64,000 nt of DNA. Source: Diphasiastrum complanatum (taxonomy: Eukaryota > Streptophyta > Lycopodiopsida > Lycopodiales > Lycopodiaceae). Below, one piece after another: positions 24,170 through 36,111 of the stretch. The notes below the pieces were generated by a model. It saw nothing but the letters and a program-made list of their open reading frames with translations, was not told the DNA's origin and made no database searches. Location of the stretch: contig CM055104.1 in assembly GCA_029204225.1 (NCBI GenBank), forward strand, positions 44,695,835 through 44,759,834, written 5' to 3'. The first letter of the stretch is position 1. The number at the start of each line of letters is the position of its first letter. Both the position numbers and the translations under genes were made by a program.

Positions 24170-25276
24170 ACAGGAGGAGTTGCAACTGTAGCCTTTACAT
24201 CTTCAAAGCTCGGTTGTTGCTTAGGCCCCCAACTAAAGTACTTGCCCTTACGCTTGAGCTGATCCATCAAAAGAGCAGTCAAGTGGGCATACTGATGGAT
24301 AAACCTCCTGTAAAATCCAGCCATCCGAGGAAGATCCGCAGCTCTTCCATCGAAGTTGGTACTAGCCATCGCATAATTGCGGCTACTTTTTTAGGATCCA
24401 TTCTATCCCCTCAATGGAGATAATTTGTCCGAGGTAGTGAATCTCTTCCTTGAAGAATTCACATTTTGATTCCTTTGCATACAAGGAATTCTCTCTCAGG
24501 ACCTGGAACACTTGATGCAAATGATCAAAGTGTTCTTCTTTAGTATGATTAGGATATCATCAAGGTAGATTATTACAAACTTGCCCAAGAGATGTCTGAA
24601 CACGTTGTTCATTAACCTCATAAATGTTGTTGGGGCATTGGTTAATCCAAAGGGAAGAACCAAAAATTCATAATGACCATTTCGTGACCGAAAAGCCGTC
24701 AATGGAACGTCATCTTCTTTAATACGTACCTGATGATATCCAGACCTAAGATCTATCTTAATAATACTTTGCCCCTTTGAGTTGATCAAAGATCTCATCA
24801 ATCCGAGGCAAAGGATATTCATCCTTAATAGTGAGTTTATTTAAAGCCCTATAGTCTATGCCACATACGCATAGACCCATCTTTTTTTTTAACCAACAAA
24901 ATGGGCGTGGCCCATGGTGATTTACTAGGGCGTATAAACCCTTTAGCTAAATATTCTTGCAGTTGCCGCTCTACCTCTAGGTGTTCTGAGTGGCTTAACC
25001 TATAAGGAGTCTTATCAATAGACTTAGTCCCGGGTACAAGCTCTATAGGATGATCTACCTCTCTTCTCGGGGGTAACTCGGAAGGTAAATCACTAGGAAA
25101 GACGCCTTTAAAATCATTTACAATAGTTTGTAAACTCACATCTCTCTCTCTTCTCTTAACAGAAGAAACACATTTCTTTGGGTATGGAAAAGATAAACTT
25201 GAAGTACTTGAAAAACTTTCAGAAGTAAGGAAACAAAGAAATACCTTTTCAACTTTTTGTTTCCGTACTAACCGCT
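24170..25276 (-). pseudogene. Gypsy reverse transcriptase
   Basis: The N-terminal part at 24849-25276 has FPSDLPSELPPRREVDHPIE and [20 protein letters not shown], the latter a hallmark of gypsy RT. The core at 24496-24822 has [18 protein letters not shown] (first catalytic Asp), [20 protein letters not shown] and IIYLDDILI with the catalytic Asp pair. The thumb region at 24170-24369 has MAGFYRRFIHQYA and KATVATPPVL. Frameshifts at about 24830 and 24490 break it. Confidence 0.9.
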
Positions 25277-25807
25277 TCAACTGCACAAAAGAGACAACTG
25301 GCGAAGCCGACACACTTGCATTTCCAACCAACTTAACTTTCTGACCTTGATGAATGAACTCCAAAGTGTTATCAACGTATTGCAAACAAGACCACAAGTA
25401 GTTTCTAACATGAACAACCACTCACGACCAAGTATAACATCTGCCAAGGCCAAGCTCATCACTTGAAAGTCTAAAGCATCTAGATAGTCTTGAATTTGTA
25501 TGGGAACTTGTGGAACGAAAGTATCATAAACATCTTTACGCTGACCATCAGCAAGTGTAACCACGTACTGATGATCACTTTGTTTCTTATCTAACTTCAA
25601 CTTCTTCACCAAAGAATGGTTTAGAAAGTTGTGGGTTGCCCCATCGTCCACCATTATCTGAACTTTTTGGCCATTAATACTTCCTAACAATCGAAAAATA
25701 GTATGGGGTCCAACTGCAGGTTGCCAAATTTTGGCAGTGACAGAACATGTATGTGCCTCATTCACATGAGACACTTCAAAAAACTTTACCTTGGGAGATT
25801 TTCCCAA
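25277..25807 (-). pseudogene. Gypsy retropepsin-like protease
   Basis: The frame has the aspartic protease active-site region as MVDDGATHNFLN. The family usually has D-S/T-G-A-T-H, so the residue after the catalytic Asp is Asp here. VTLADGQ and the DVILGREWL flap/dimer motif follow, the latter normally ending GMDWL. A frameshift near 25400 moves the chain into the next frame (24849-25421). Confidence 0.8.
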
Positions 25808-25810
25808 GGG

Positions 25811-27063
25811 TTAAACTTGAATAGTATGAACTTGCTTCTCCGGCTTCTTGAAAGAACTAGTTTGGTTCTTATCAAGATTCTCGTCACTGTTTCTTTTGTT
25901 TTGTAACTTAGGACTTTTTATGGCCTTTTCCCATACAAATGAACGACAAGTGCTTTTGGCTTTTTCTATGTCACTTCTCGACAATCTATACCTCTTTTTA
26001 TTCGAAGAATTAGATGTCGGAATTTTCCGGTTCTCTCCATGCTTGGAGGACTCATGTCGGGTGTCTTCTACAACCCTTTTGCCTTTTGGGCGAACTATGT
26101 CATCATAAGTCTGAGCTAGGATGATAGCAGTTTCTAATGTTTTAGGCTTCAAAGGCCGAAAATACTTTTGGTATTCGGCTTGCAAACCACGAATGAATCC
26201 CCTTACCTGATTGTAATCATCTAAGTCAGACAATTTCATGGTAGCATCTCGATAACTGGCGATGTATTGGGTAAGCGGATGGTTTCCCATGCAACAGGTT
26301 TCCCAATCTTTTTAGTTTCTATCGGTTTCATTCTCAAGGAGAAAGTTTTTCTTGAATACATCTTGAAAACTATCCCACGTCTTTGGCTCCGAACCACTTT
26401 CCCGTAGACTTATCCACCACCTAAAGGCTTTTCCCGTCAGGGAGATGCTAGCCTCTAAAGGCCGATCCTCATCGGGAGTCCCTTTCAATCGAAAAGCATC
26501 ATCATGCTTAACGAGAAAGGCAACAACCGAATCTCGGTTATGGTCTTTTTCTTCTCCACCAAAGGTGGGAAGGCGCAAAATTTTAGGTACTACCTTATGG
26601 GGTGGTGGTGGGATAGGTGGACTACTATCGTGGATAGTAGGAGTCACTCGATACTGCGCTAAAACAGCTTGTTTCAAAGCACTAAGACTTTGAACACTAT
26701 CACGTACTAGTCTTTCAAGTCTGGAAAGCCTCTCATTAGTTTCTTGTTGAGTTTTGGCTTGTTCCTCAACAGACCCTTCTAATTTCTTAAGATGATCATA
26801 TGTTTCTACTACCCACTGCCTAAACTCAAAAGATCTAATGATATCTCTTCATTTTCTTCCCCCTCATTCATGTCCACATCCTGGATGTCGTCATGCATGG
26901 AGGGATCTTGAGAAGGTTCTTGAGTAGGCGGTAATAGAGGAACTGACTGGCTCTTTTCAATAGAACTTCCGTGAGGTAGGCTGGACATGACAATATCTTC
27001 AAGTTCATCTACGGGAGTAGGACTCATGTCTACAAAATTAAGCATGCACAATAAACTTGACAC
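25811..27063 (-). pseudogene. Gypsy gag
   Basis: From 27063 leftwards: a Pro/Ser/acidic N-terminus, then a coiled coil in a shifted frame (EEQAKTQQETNERLSRLERL, about 26690-26790). The retrotransposon gag domain follows at 26312-26677 (LRLPTFGG, ASISLTGKAFRWW, TWDSFQDVFKKNF) and 25811-26290 (YRDATMKLSDLDDYNQVRGF, FIRGLQAEYQKYF). The basic tail has lost a recognisable zinc knuckle (CRSFVWEKAIKS). A TAG/TAA near 26300 splits the domain. Confidence 0.8.
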
Positions 27064-28298
27064 GATAGTGCCTCAAAGCACGCTTCGGAATTGACTTGCT
27101 AGAACATGCAAGTTCTTAGCAACATGCACTGACATGCACTTGATTTTCGAAAAAAACTTGACATGCAAGAAAAATTCTATGACATGCAAAAAAAGAGAGA
27201 GAGAGAGAGAAAGCTTCTCTTAGTTGGAAATCAAGGGGTTGGACTGCAACAACAGGATTTTTTATCAAACTTCAATCAATCACCAACGATGATTCTGGTC
27301 ACCAATCGACGAGGAATCTGTTTCCCCTAGCCCTCCTGTATACTAGGTTGCCCAAGTTGAATTTGGATTTGCAGCCTCTTCAATTTCAAAGGGTCAATTC
27401 TGGCCAGAAATCAGGAATTCTGACTTTGAGCGTCAATAACTTGAAAACAATGATAGATTTCGGGATGAAATCTGCTGCACTCTGCAGCGAGTTGTTTCAA
27501 GAACCTGTCCACAAGTTTTCATACTATCAACTCCAAAAAAACAGGTCCTGTCTCCCTCAGAAATCAGATTATATCAAAATCTGATCTTGTTTGTGATGGA
27601 TACACTTTCTTGCACAGATTTTGCTGCAGAACTGAGCGCATTTGGTGCATGCTATGCATGCTGAAGTTGGTGGCTTGGGACTTTGTGGTGAACTCAATAT
27701 ACTGTTTTATGTCCTGAGCTATCTTAGATGCAACATCAATATGGAGGTTGTGAATTTGGGTTGTGCCCGCTCAACACCAATAGACTTGCTCTGGCTTATT
27801 TCTACCTCAGTAGATATGAAAAGTAGCAACGCATGCATTCTAATATCCATCAAGAGACCGACAGTCCAACTGTTCACATTCTTCTTTTTGCTTAACAACC
27901 TCTATAAATTTCTCTTTTTTCAGTAGCAGTGTAGCCCTTCTTTGGCAAGGTTTGCCCTTAATTTTTTTCATTAGCAATGGAGTTTTTTGGCAGGGATCAC
28001 TCACATTGATATTATACTTTTATTGTGTCTACTAGGATTAGCAGGAGGGATTTAAGTAAATTATGTTACAAAGGACCTTATGTTTTGGTTTTGGTGCTGG
28101 CTTACCTGATTTTGTAGACTCAATGCATAAGCAATGCTTTTCAGATTCAAAATTTTATGGCACAGTTTGTTCCCTGGTTTTGACTACAATAGGTAGGTCC
28201 TTGTGACTTACTGGAAATTTGAGAGCATCTTCCTGTCTGCCTCATTTTACAGTATGCTTGTTGTTGTAATAGAAATTTATAATTGTTTTGTTTGACAG
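27064..28298. other. Right flank of the PUS intron
   Basis: Contains a short (GA)n run near 27187-27210 and AT-rich DNA. The open frames at 27348-27584 and 27642-27926 show no domain. The acceptor at 28289-28298 is preceded by a T-rich tract. Confidence 0.5.
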
Positions 28299-28569
28299 AG
28301 ATGTCAAAATCAATGTACCAATGGCGCCGGAGCTTGGTTTATTTCTGGATGAATGCATGTATCATTCTTACAACCAGAAGTTCTCATCCTCGCATGAACC
28401 AATTTCTTTAGGTGATTTTGAAAAGGACATTAATGATTTCAAGTGGGAGCAGATATATCCTCACATTGCTTCGACTGAGGCTAAGGAAGGGGTGGTAGCT
28501 CTTTGGCTTCATTCCCTGAATGACCGCAACTATCCTGACTTCGTTGCGGAACGACAAAAGACGGAATAG
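28299..28569 (+). CDS. PUS1-like: Pseudouridine synthase PUS1/TruA family, last exon (residues 720-809)
   Basis: The exon starts after TTTGACAG and completes the split Arg codon (AG|A). It encodes DVKINVPMAPELGLFLDEC, then IYPHIASTEAKEGVVALWLH and LNDRNYPDF, the conserved C-terminus of eukaryotic PUS1 proteins. The stop is TAG 28567-28569. Together with 20025-22183 it gives 2430 nt, in frame, for 809 residues. The exact phase match across 6.1 kb is the main evidence that the gene is intact. Confidence 0.9.
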
Positions 28570-30779
28570 CATTTTTTTGGCCAAAGTACTATTCATGAGA
28601 AACATGGCAACTTCAAGAAGCTGATTTTGTTCCAATTTCTACTTTGAAAGAATTTCCTTAGTATTGCTCTAGTTAATGATACATTTAAATGGAAAAATAA
28701 TTATGATCCTTTCTGGCCTCTCCTATGTATTTTTGCATCACACTAGTCAGTCAAATTGCTTTACATTATGATGGTGCGCAGATGGTTTAATCAGAAATCT
28801 TTTCAAAATGTAAGTAATAGCCCATGTTTGGAAAACCAGTGGTGAAGATATTTTCTCTATAAAGTTTCTGATGCTTGTGGGGTCTCTCTGAAAAAGCTTA
28901 TATTCTTGTTGGCTCTGAACAAACTTTATAGAAACCTTTATGGACACTTGTTCATTTTACTGCAAGGTAGAATAAGCTTGACGTGCTTGAGGAACCAAAT
29001 TCTTTGAGAAGCATTTCGTGCAAGTCATATGTCGTTTTTTTCCCACTCTCCTTCCAAGTCCTGTTGTGGAGGTCGTAGGAAAAAAGAAAACACCATGAAA
29101 TTGGAGATTGGGAATTTGGGCAATGATCTACGTGCGACATTCAAAGTCTCCAAAAAGTGCTCAAATCTAAGTAGTTATATCTAGATGTTCCCTCGATATG
29201 AGGAAAGTTGTCATCAAGTTTTCCCCAGATGTTTACCTGCATTGCTTTCCCATTTAAAGTAAATTTATTGGGTGGATGGATGAGGTATATGTAAGGCTAG
29301 ATGAAATGGCAATGAAGATTCATAGCTAAACAAGTCTCAAGGTGGACCTGTCACCTATTAGTAGAGTGTATAGCTCTACTACATGTTTGTGTGCAGCCCA
29401 CTCCTTTCTAGATCTTAGTGTAGACTAGAATCGTATGGACTGAGATCATATTGATCATCTTATTTTATACGTCTATTTGGGGGTGCCAATACGTGGAATA
29501 TTCAAGTGGGTATTCATCAGTTTCCACAAGGGATCAATAACAAGCTTAGTAATTTATAGAGGAGCGCATGCCTGAATTCACCCAAACATGTTGGGAAAGT
29601 AGCTAGGGGTTGACAAAGTTTCAGTTGCGAGAAATGAATATGGCTAACCTATAAGCTCCCATAAAGAAACAATTATGTTGCTTCGAAGTCAAAGATAATC
29701 TTGAGAAGTTAATAGAAGTTACATCCCAAGATCCACCTAGAATGGGGAGATATTGGTGTAAGACCATATGAGTGGGAGAGGTTTTAGATTGATGACAAGT
29801 CCACATAGATGTCTCAGCTACAAGAATTACCATCAGTCTGGTACTTGTCTTCATTCACATGTATTGCAGCTCATGAGCATTATTTAGATGAATCACTATG
29901 GTTGGCATGGTTCCCCTAGTTTGAGGTACAAATAAGCATCGACAAGTGCATAGCAGGTTTATCAAGGTGCACCTACAACATTTCATTTTCCAGGATGATC
30001 CATTGATTGATCAACTCTGAACTTGACAATGCAAATTGCACAAATGAATTTCATGGAAGGAGTATTTGGATTATCAAACAAAATTCACAAATAGGTCTAG
30101 AGTGTGTTGTTGCCCCAAATATGATGTTGAATGGCCAAAAATGAAGCAAATAGACATCTTAACTATAGCTTTGACCATAGAGTTGTTGGGACGATATTGA
30201 ATTTGTGCCCATTTGCCTTTTAATTGTTCAAAGTGGTCAAATGCACACAAGTTCAATATTGTATAGACAACTATTAAAGGTCATGGAAGAGTATTTGGTT
30301 TTCAAAAAAGGTATTAAAGGTCGGAAGCATGATACTTGCCCAAAGTAGGATGTTAAATGATCTAGAATGGAACAAAGTAGACATGTTATTTTGGGTTTTA
30401 TTTTTGGTTTTACAATACCATATTGGATATTTTAGTCAAATGCACACAAATTCAATTTCTTACAATGAATCATATTGTCAAACCAAGGGAAATTGTGGCA
30501 AGGCCATTGGTCGTTTTAACTAGCAAAAAGATACATTTGACAATATGATATCAAGCTTTTGCATGCTTGATCGTTGTGAGCTATTGAATTGCCTTTTAAG
30601 TCCGATATTGTAAAACTATTGTAAAGACAAAGTTGGTTAAATCAAGATTGTGATATATATGACATTCAATAGTTCAATATGTATCATTTTGTTGAGAGTT
30701 GATTGATCAAATCGGTCGCTTGTCTTTCAATAGTTGTACGAATCACGTCTCTAGGAAAATTGGATGTTATAGGTGCATT
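28570..30779. other. 3' flank of the PUS gene, no further gene recognised
   Basis: The first part is the likely 3' UTR (an AATAATTATG word near 28696 could serve polyadenylation). The rest is AT-rich with only short open frames. Two imperfect direct copies of about 60 bp (from about 30098 and 30323), sharing TGCCCAAA-TATGATGTT and A-CAAAGTAGACAT-type words, suggest an old tandem duplication. Confidence 0.4.
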
Positions 30780-31575
30780 TTAGAAAACTAGCTCAACTCA
30801 AACAATAGCAAGACATCAATAGTCCTCATAAGAAAAAAGTGGGAGCATTGACCATCACTCTTGGTGACATATGTGACACAAATGTCGGAATGTTGATTGT
30901 GACTTTCTATGTTGTTTATTGGTAACTCTTCAAAAAATGCATTTTTAACTCTTTCACATAGTTTGATTAATAATTCATGCAACCTAAAAGAGAAGCAAAC
31001 ATTCTCCTTGTTGCTTATTTGGCATTTCATTCACATTAGGTTTCTTACCATATAGAATCTCATAAGGTCGACTACCATGAAAGTGGAACACTTGCTAGCC
31101 TATTCCAAATGTATAATTGTCTCATCCCAAATTGTCAAAGGCATCTAACCTTAGCGTCTTGACACACTCACAAAGTGTTCTATTCTTCCTTTCATCCACT
31201 CAATTTTGTTGAGGCGTCCTTGGGCAAGAAAGTTTTTGTTTGTATCTCATGTCCTTCACTTATGCCTTACTCTTAGGGAAGTATACCCATGTATACCTAT
31301 TTAGTCATCGATAAATTTCGCAAACATTTTAATGCCGCTATTACTTGTTGTGCTAGAAAATTCAACCTATAAATGGATAAGATTGAGCGGCCATTTGATT
31401 TCGATGTAGACCTTAAAAAATATGCTTGGGTGATATAAATATTACACATTTGAGGAACCTTGCCTATTCTAGAAAAACTAGAAGATAAACCATACACAAT
31501 AGACATTTTGACCTAGGCGTCCATGCATCTATAGTTGGGATGTCCCAATCTCTCATGTGACAATTCCACCAAAGA
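30780..31575 (-). pseudogene. Ty1/copia GAG-pre-integrase and integrase remnant
   Basis: Read leftwards: HERLGHPNYRCMDA (about 31510-31570) is the pre-integrase motif and MSIVYGLSSS follows. NRYTWVYFPKSKA (about 31255-31300) corresponds to DxYSRYTWVYFLKSKSE of the catalytic core. CPRTPQQN(stop)VDERKNRTLCE (about 31165-31230) corresponds to TPQQNGVAERKNRTL with the catalytic Glu region. Stops are frequent, so it is dead. Confidence 0.75.
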
Positions 31576-32572
31576 TAAACCTTGGCTAGCATCCCTAGCA
31601 TTTTAGTACGAGAAAGTAGAGCATCTTAGCTTGTAAACACTACCATGCTTCATGCCTGTTACTAGCAAATTAACATCTTTCGGATGATGCAAACAATATT
31701 TTTGAATTCTACATCATGTTCACTCTCAACAATTTTTAGCAAGAGTAGGAACATAGAGCACATCTTAAAGTCTTGATCTGATCTTTGCATCCATCTAAGA
31801 GTAGAGGTACACTACTTCAATCATGCATTCAACAATATTTGTTGATGTATAAATGACTTTCTTTGGACCATCAAAATTAGACACAGAAAAAAAAAACTCC
31901 TTGTGACTTGAGAACTATGGGGAGTTGGCACTTTGCGAGTAGTGTGTTTGGAGTAGTGCGAGATATGCCAATAAAAAGAATACTAGCTAGTGGCTAGGTA
32001 CCATTATAAACGGTCTACTAGTTCATTTCATTGATAAAGTGCACGGAACAATAAAAATTTGCCATCAATATTTTGCTTGCATATGTTTGCCTAGCATTTT
32101 TCTTGCTAAAAGAATACTAAACGACTTTCTAAATTTCAAATCAAAATTTATTTGCTTGCTTTCTCACTGATGAACATTGAGGATCTATAGCCAACATGTA
32201 TGCAAAATTTTTTGCATGCCTGTTGGGTGCAGACGTCAACTTGCTCATAGCTTGCAACATTGTTGCGTGCTAATCTTGTATGCCTCTTTTGCTGCACATA
32301 TGAATCTCCTAAGCATGCACGTCCCATGTCCCCACTAGGTTGCATCCTTTTAACCAGATCAACTCTAGAGGCGAGGCCTATGGTCGTCGACATCTAAAAC
32401 AGAAAGCAACGTTCATTCTTTTCATCTACAAATTGTCTTGGGAACATGTGACCATGGAAAAAATCATATGCACATCTCTCCTTCAACTTCAATATGGCAT
32501 CCAACTGTGAAAGTACAGTACTTTGGGGACCAAACATGGATCTTAGAAGATCCACAAGAGAGATTATGTGCT
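31576..32572. other. Internal DNA between a copia integrase relic and an LTR
   Basis: No domain was recognised. The part next to 32573 (about 32490-32572) is similar to the DNA following the LTR at 52736, so it is probably leader of the same element family. Confidence 0.35.
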
Positions 32573-33204
32573 TGCTTAACAATGCATCAAAAAACTAAAC
32601 AACAAATCTTGATCTAGATTAGCAATTTGACAATTAACAAGTATTGATAATCAATAAACAAGATCAAAGACCCAAATCCGAGTCCACACGTGTGAAGGCA
32701 GGCTGTAGTATGGCTTTACAATAGAGAATGAAGTGCTTGAAGTAATGGTTTCATTTGGTTCACAATATCAATTTACATGTAGAGCTCAAACTCGAGATTG
32801 CCAATGTCTCCTAAAAATAATCTATCTTCTCACTATGGGAGCTTGGAATACATAGCAAAAGTGACTTCCTTTGTGAAGTTAGGTGGATTTCCAGCATGTA
32901 ATAAGGAATTTAACTTGGCTCTCTTGGCCTAATTTGCAACCCTACCCTAATTCCTAGAGTCATGCCTAGTAGGCGACTAGTTGGTCAATTTTTCACCTTA
33001 AACTTAGGTGTAGGTCCTATAATCTAGGAATTACTACCAAAATGACATGGCCAACCATTTAGACTTGATCTAACCTATAGTAGAGTAAGTTTCCACGAGG
33101 CTACATGGCCTCACATGTGTGGGACCCACTTATGTACATAATTTTCATTATTCTACATGGTTTTTGATCAAGCTAGATTTGCCAATTTTTGGCAATTCTT
33201 CACA
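32573..33204 (-). repeat. LTR of the 48.5-kb element family, inverted copy
   Basis: The reverse complement matches the LTRs at 48493-49102 and 52119-52736. Shared segments include TGGAAATCCACCTAA, CTTCCTTATTACATGCTGG, GGAGCTT plus CTCATAGTGAGA-type sequence, and GATGCATTGTTAAGCA at the end. It begins TGCTTAAC and ends CTTCACA on the plus strand. It is diverged and lacks a matched partner here. Confidence 0.7.
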
Positions 33205-34794
33205 CCAACGAGTCTAATGTAGGCTGTGCCGAGCTTCTAAGCTCACTTATCCATTTTCGCAATCTACAGGCCATTGATAATACTTAATTTTTTATTCTCC
33301 AATTTAAAGCTCATTTCTGTCATTGTTAAGAAAATTTTGGGAGTCGTCAATACCAACCAAGCAAAAAATTCATAAACTTGCCAAAAAATAAACAACAACA
33401 AATGTTCCAAGAAAAATATATTTCCAAAAGACTCCAATTAAGCCAATAGATATCTTTCTACCTCCTTTGATTGGTTAGAGGTTCCCGTTCACCAAGCAAC
33501 AAGTCCAATTTGTGGACCGTAAGTGGCTCTGGTGTATGATCCGTTGCCATAAGATTTTGCATAATTATTTCTCACGCTACATCCCTTTTAATCTTCTTAT
33601 GGCCAGCTCGTGGCATTTTTGTTGGAAAGAGGTGATAATGCAATAGCGACAAGTCGAAGCTTGTAAATGACTTATCGAGCACAACGGAATGAGCCTGCTT
33701 TTCTAATGCATGACTATGCCTATCAATATTGAACAAAACATAATGAAAAGAGTCACGTTCAATCTTTTAGCAACTAACTTTGAAATCATTACAGCTAAAG
33801 TGATTACGTAGCCAACAATGAAGAATTTAATTATCAAACAAAAGCAATATGAGATCATAGAGATTCTGACATAATACTGAACACAATAAAGGATAGTTTG
33901 ATTCAGCAAAATGATGAGCACAAGACAATTGCAGATAGAAAACTGCGTACTCTAAGCTATCTCTGAAAATTCTGTCTGATTTGCACTTCCGCTGATAAGT
34001 AGTAAGCGCTAATAGCAAAACTCTAAAAGAACTGAGCTAGAATTCTCAAGAGTGTTCAAGCTTGAAAGCTTGAGCGAGCGCTAAGTTCTACTTCAATGCA
34101 TTGCCTGAATGAATGAAATAATATACGTATGATTAGCTATTTATACTAAGCAAAAATGGGCGTCCAATAGGACAACTAATTAGGTCGTAGATCATAATGG
34201 CCAGTTGGCCATAGTGAGCTGGCATCTGTCCAGTTAGTACTTCCTAGAAATTTACTTATGGAATTCACATGTGAGCGATTTTCGTATACTTCTGTAGATT
34301 GTGTAGAAACATGCATAAAATTGCAGATTTGGTAGTGGATGAAGATTAAAAATGATTAGTTGATCATCAGGAGAATAATCCAACACTCTCCCTTAATCTG
34401 AATCCATGTTGCAGTATTGACACGAATCTAAACGCAGAACTAGACAGAGCTGTAATCAAACTAAGTATAACGAAATATACAAGTCAATAATGCAGGTGAG
34501 CACAAAACAATTGCGGACGAAACCGTGTACTCACAAAGCTAACTACAAAGTGTAATGGTTATGAATCTATTACTGACAATCTGTCTAAAAGAAAGAATCA
34601 ATGCACAAAAGCATCTACAATGTCTGTCTCTCAATTACGAAAATCAGACTTACTGATTTCGCTTATTACGCTTATTTGATGCTATGTCTAAATACCGAGA
34701 TGGTATTCACTATATACATAAAGTTTACAGGTGTGCAGGTGAAGAAGGTACAAAAGTGCCATCTGTAGGAGATCGTGGGTGGCTGTTGTTGTTG
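33205..34794. other. No gene recognised
   Basis: AT-rich. Two similar blocks (about 33930-33970 and 34500-34545, each with CACA-ACAATTGC-GA and GTACTC-AAGCTA words) suggest a repeated motif. Possibly part of the 3' region or LTR of the copia element to the right. Confidence 0.3.
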
Positions 34795-35335
34795 TCAAAT
34801 CTGATCGCACAGTGCATGGAACGAGCGTGAATCAGTCATGTCAAATTCCTTTGACAGATCACTCTCAGTAGTGTGCAGAAGAGAAGTGTCGTTAGACAAC
34901 ATAAATGCATCATGTATGTAAAGAGCTATGTGAACTGAATTGGTGCCTATGTGCTTCGAATAAACATTACAGTCAGTTGAATTGTTTGCAAATCCCAATT
35001 GAATGAGATAAGAGTTGATTCTATCAAACCATGCTCTTGCAGCCTGTTTCAGACGGCCATAGATTGCTTTGTGCAGCTTGCACACTTTGTGCTCTTGGCC
35101 TTTGACTTTGAATCCTTCCGGTTGGAAGGTATACACCTCCTCTTCGACATTCACTTTGAGAAATGTTGTCTTGACGTCCATTTGGTGCATTTAGAGGTCT
35201 TCTGCGGCTGCTAATGCAATCAAAGTACTCATTGACTGCATCTTGACGACATGACTGAAAATTTCTTGATACTCCGCTGCTTGGACTTGAGTTTATCCTT
35301 TAGCCACCAGCCATGTTGTCCATTTTACAATGGAA
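34795..35335 (-). pseudogene. Ty1/copia reverse transcriptase fragment
   Basis: From 35335 leftwards: KWTTWLVAKGXTQVQ, YQEIFSHVVKM and MHQMDVKTTFLKVNVEEEVY (catalytic Asp in QMDVKTAFL). PEGFKVKGQEHKVCKLHKAI, YGRLKQAARAWFDRINSYL and IALYIHDAFMLSND follow; the last replaces the catalytic YVDD with YIHD, so it is inactive. Stops occur at 35187 and near 35298. Unusually it follows gag directly, with protease and integrase missing. Confidence 0.85.
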
Positions 35336-35338
35336 CCA

Positions 35339-36043
35339 TCAAAGTTGATCTTCTTTTTGAAGATTCACTTGTTGTCTATAACTATCTTGTGAGTGGGGTA
35401 GTCGACCAGTGTCCAGGTCTGGTTCGTCAAAAGTGTTGATAGACATGCTGCTAGTCTTTCTTCGCATTTCTTCTTGAAGTAGGTGACCGATCACCTTTTG
35501 AAGAGTGAGGTCGAATTGTGTGGAAATCATCACCACAAAGTGTTCACACGACTTTGGAAGAGAAGAAAGCAACGTAATAATGGCACCATCATCTTGAATA
35601 GCACATCCTACAACTGATAACTGATCCATTAAAGATTTAAAGCTGTTGATGTGAGAAGTGATCACAGTAGAATCAGACCTGCTAAGAGTAAAGAACTTCC
35701 TTCTCAGATGTAATCTAGTGGTTACATCATGAGTCTCATAGAGATTTGATAACAAATCTAATGCATCCTTAGAGGTTTTGCATGTGATAACATGGGATAT
35801 TTGGGAGTCGGCCAGATTGAGTGTGATACATGCTAAGGCCTTCTGATCTTTGATCTTCCATGCCTTTGCTTAATCACCATCTTCTGGTTTCAGGTCAGCA
35901 CCTTCTACTACATCCCAAAGATCTCTATCTATCAACATCATCCGGAGTTTTAACTTTCAGATGTAGAAGTTAGAACCATTGAACTTGTCAATGATTCTAG
36001 CTTCGCTGGATGATGAAGATGAAGAGCTAGCTATATGAGACAT
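35339..36043 (-). pseudogene. Ty1/copia gag (UBN2 type)
   Basis: ATG 36041-36043 begins MSHIASSSSSSSSEAR, followed by IIDKFNGSNFYI, LRMMLIDRDLWDVVEG, ALACITLNLADSQISHVI and LLSNLYETHDVTTRLHLRRK. It ends LTLQKVIGHLLQEEMRR. A TGA interrupts after NFYI and a TAA near 35870. It starts 54 bp inside the primer binding site, as expected for copia. Confidence 0.85.
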
Positions 36044-36096
36044 ACTAACAGTAATACAAATAGAACACACTTAATCTCTTGGTTTATATGAGCCAT

Positions 36097-36108
36097 GCTC
36101 TGATACCA
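36097..36108 (-). promoter_or_regulatory. Primer binding site, exact 12-bp match to tRNA-iMet type
   Basis: Plus-strand GCTCTGATACCA, 3 bp from the inferred LTR end at 36112 and 54 bp from the gag ATG. Confidence 0.8.
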
Positions 36109-36111
36109 ATC

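Larger units (their letters stand above)
22659..27063 (-). mobile_element. Ty3/gypsy retrotransposon, degenerate, LTRs not found
   Basis: Gag, protease, RT, remnant RNase H and integrase occur in gypsy order on the minus strand, inside the intron and antisense to the host gene. Frameshifts or stops separate every domain, most of RNase H is deleted (junction about 24159-24170) and I found neither LTRs, a primer binding site nor a polypurine tract. The element therefore appears inactive and end-truncated. Sequence style (GHPGIKRTY-type zinc finger, [11 protein letters not shown] after integrase) suggests a chromovirus-like clade, but no chromodomain is evident. Confidence 0.85.
22184..28298 (+). 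other. 6.1-kb phase-2 intron of the pseudouridine synthase gene
   Basis: Donor GTATTA and acceptor TTGTTTGACAG are canonical, and joining them reads ALR-R-DVKINVPMAPELG, as expected for the family. About 4.4 kb in the middle is an antisense Ty3/gypsy element. The flanks (22184-22658 and 27064-28298) are AT-rich with no gene. Confidence 0.85.
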
